A stretch of DNA of 11,774 bases from contig CAZQSS010000027.1 in NCBI GenBank assembly GCA_964596405.1, forward strand, positions 1-11,774, in the 5' to 3' direction. A model generated the notes under the pieces. That model did no database searches. It saw only the letters and a list, made by a program, of their open reading frames with translations, and was not told where the DNA came from. The stretch comes from CAZQSS01 sp964596405. GTDB lineage: Bacteria; Patescibacteriota; Patescibacteriia; Magasanikbacterales; UBA10003. The position numbers were made by a program, and so were the translations under genes. Positions 11,735 to 11,774 of the stretch are shown here, piece by piece (the stretch's first letter is position 1; each line of letters starts with the position of its first letter).

Positions 11735-11774
11735 AAGTTCGCTTATCAGTAGTTACGCAAAATCGCGCGAGCGC

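Overview
The window looks like chromosomal DNA of a Patescibacteria (CPR)-type bacterium, probably of the Parcubacteria kind. This is inferred from gene content recognised by eye, not from a database search. The pointers are a lamin-tail/PKD surface protein with a proline-rich linker, a thioredoxin fused to a CcdA/DsbD-like membrane domain, a PaaX/Cas2-like winged-helix protein, a XerA/XerC-like recombinase, a bacterial endonuclease Q, many small uncharacterised proteins and compact divergent promoters. All coding frames read through under the standard code. All eleven stops are UAA or UAG.

Layout. Bases 1-371 hold three tRNA genes: Ser(CGA) on the minus strand, then initiator Met(CAU) and Gly(GCC) on the plus strand. 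The Ser and Met promoters share one -35 sequence, and a GC-rich interspersed hairpin repeat runs into the Gly gene. A bidirectional terminator separates them from a cytosolic AttH/CrtC-like lipocalin-fold protein (minus). That gene is divergent from an MgtC/SapB membrane protein (plus), and their -10 boxes are mirror images. Next on the minus strand come an 80-residue charged/proline-rich protein, a thioredoxin-CcdA envelope redox protein and an 870-residue surface protein. The latter has signal peptide, three LTD domains, PKD, two OB-like domains and a C-terminal hydrophobic anchor.

The centre (about 6485-7260) is the most unusual part. A solitary PaaX/Cas2-like gene is bracketed by two copies of a perfect 36-bp palindrome, each with a further TTCAA on its outer side, so the pair forms 41-bp terminal inverted repeats. 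The upstream copy lies where the gene's transcript should start. To the right are tRNA-Leu(UAG) and, 25 bases later, a small two-helix membrane protein that is probably read from the tRNA promoter.

Bases 7860-9515 hold a divergent pair: a cysteine-rich zinc-binding protein (minus) and an HD-domain dNTP triphosphohydrolase of the dGTPase type (plus). Their promoters carry inverted copies of the same 14-15-bp box. Convergent to the dGTPase is an operon of a tyrosine recombinase followed, after 3 bases, by endonuclease Q. The endonuclease ends in a sliding-clamp-binding-like QKKLF tail and carries an in-frame palindromic repeat. dNTP hydrolysis and removal of deaminated bases both bear on nucleotide-pool and genome quality, but the two units have separate promoters and no functional link is shown.
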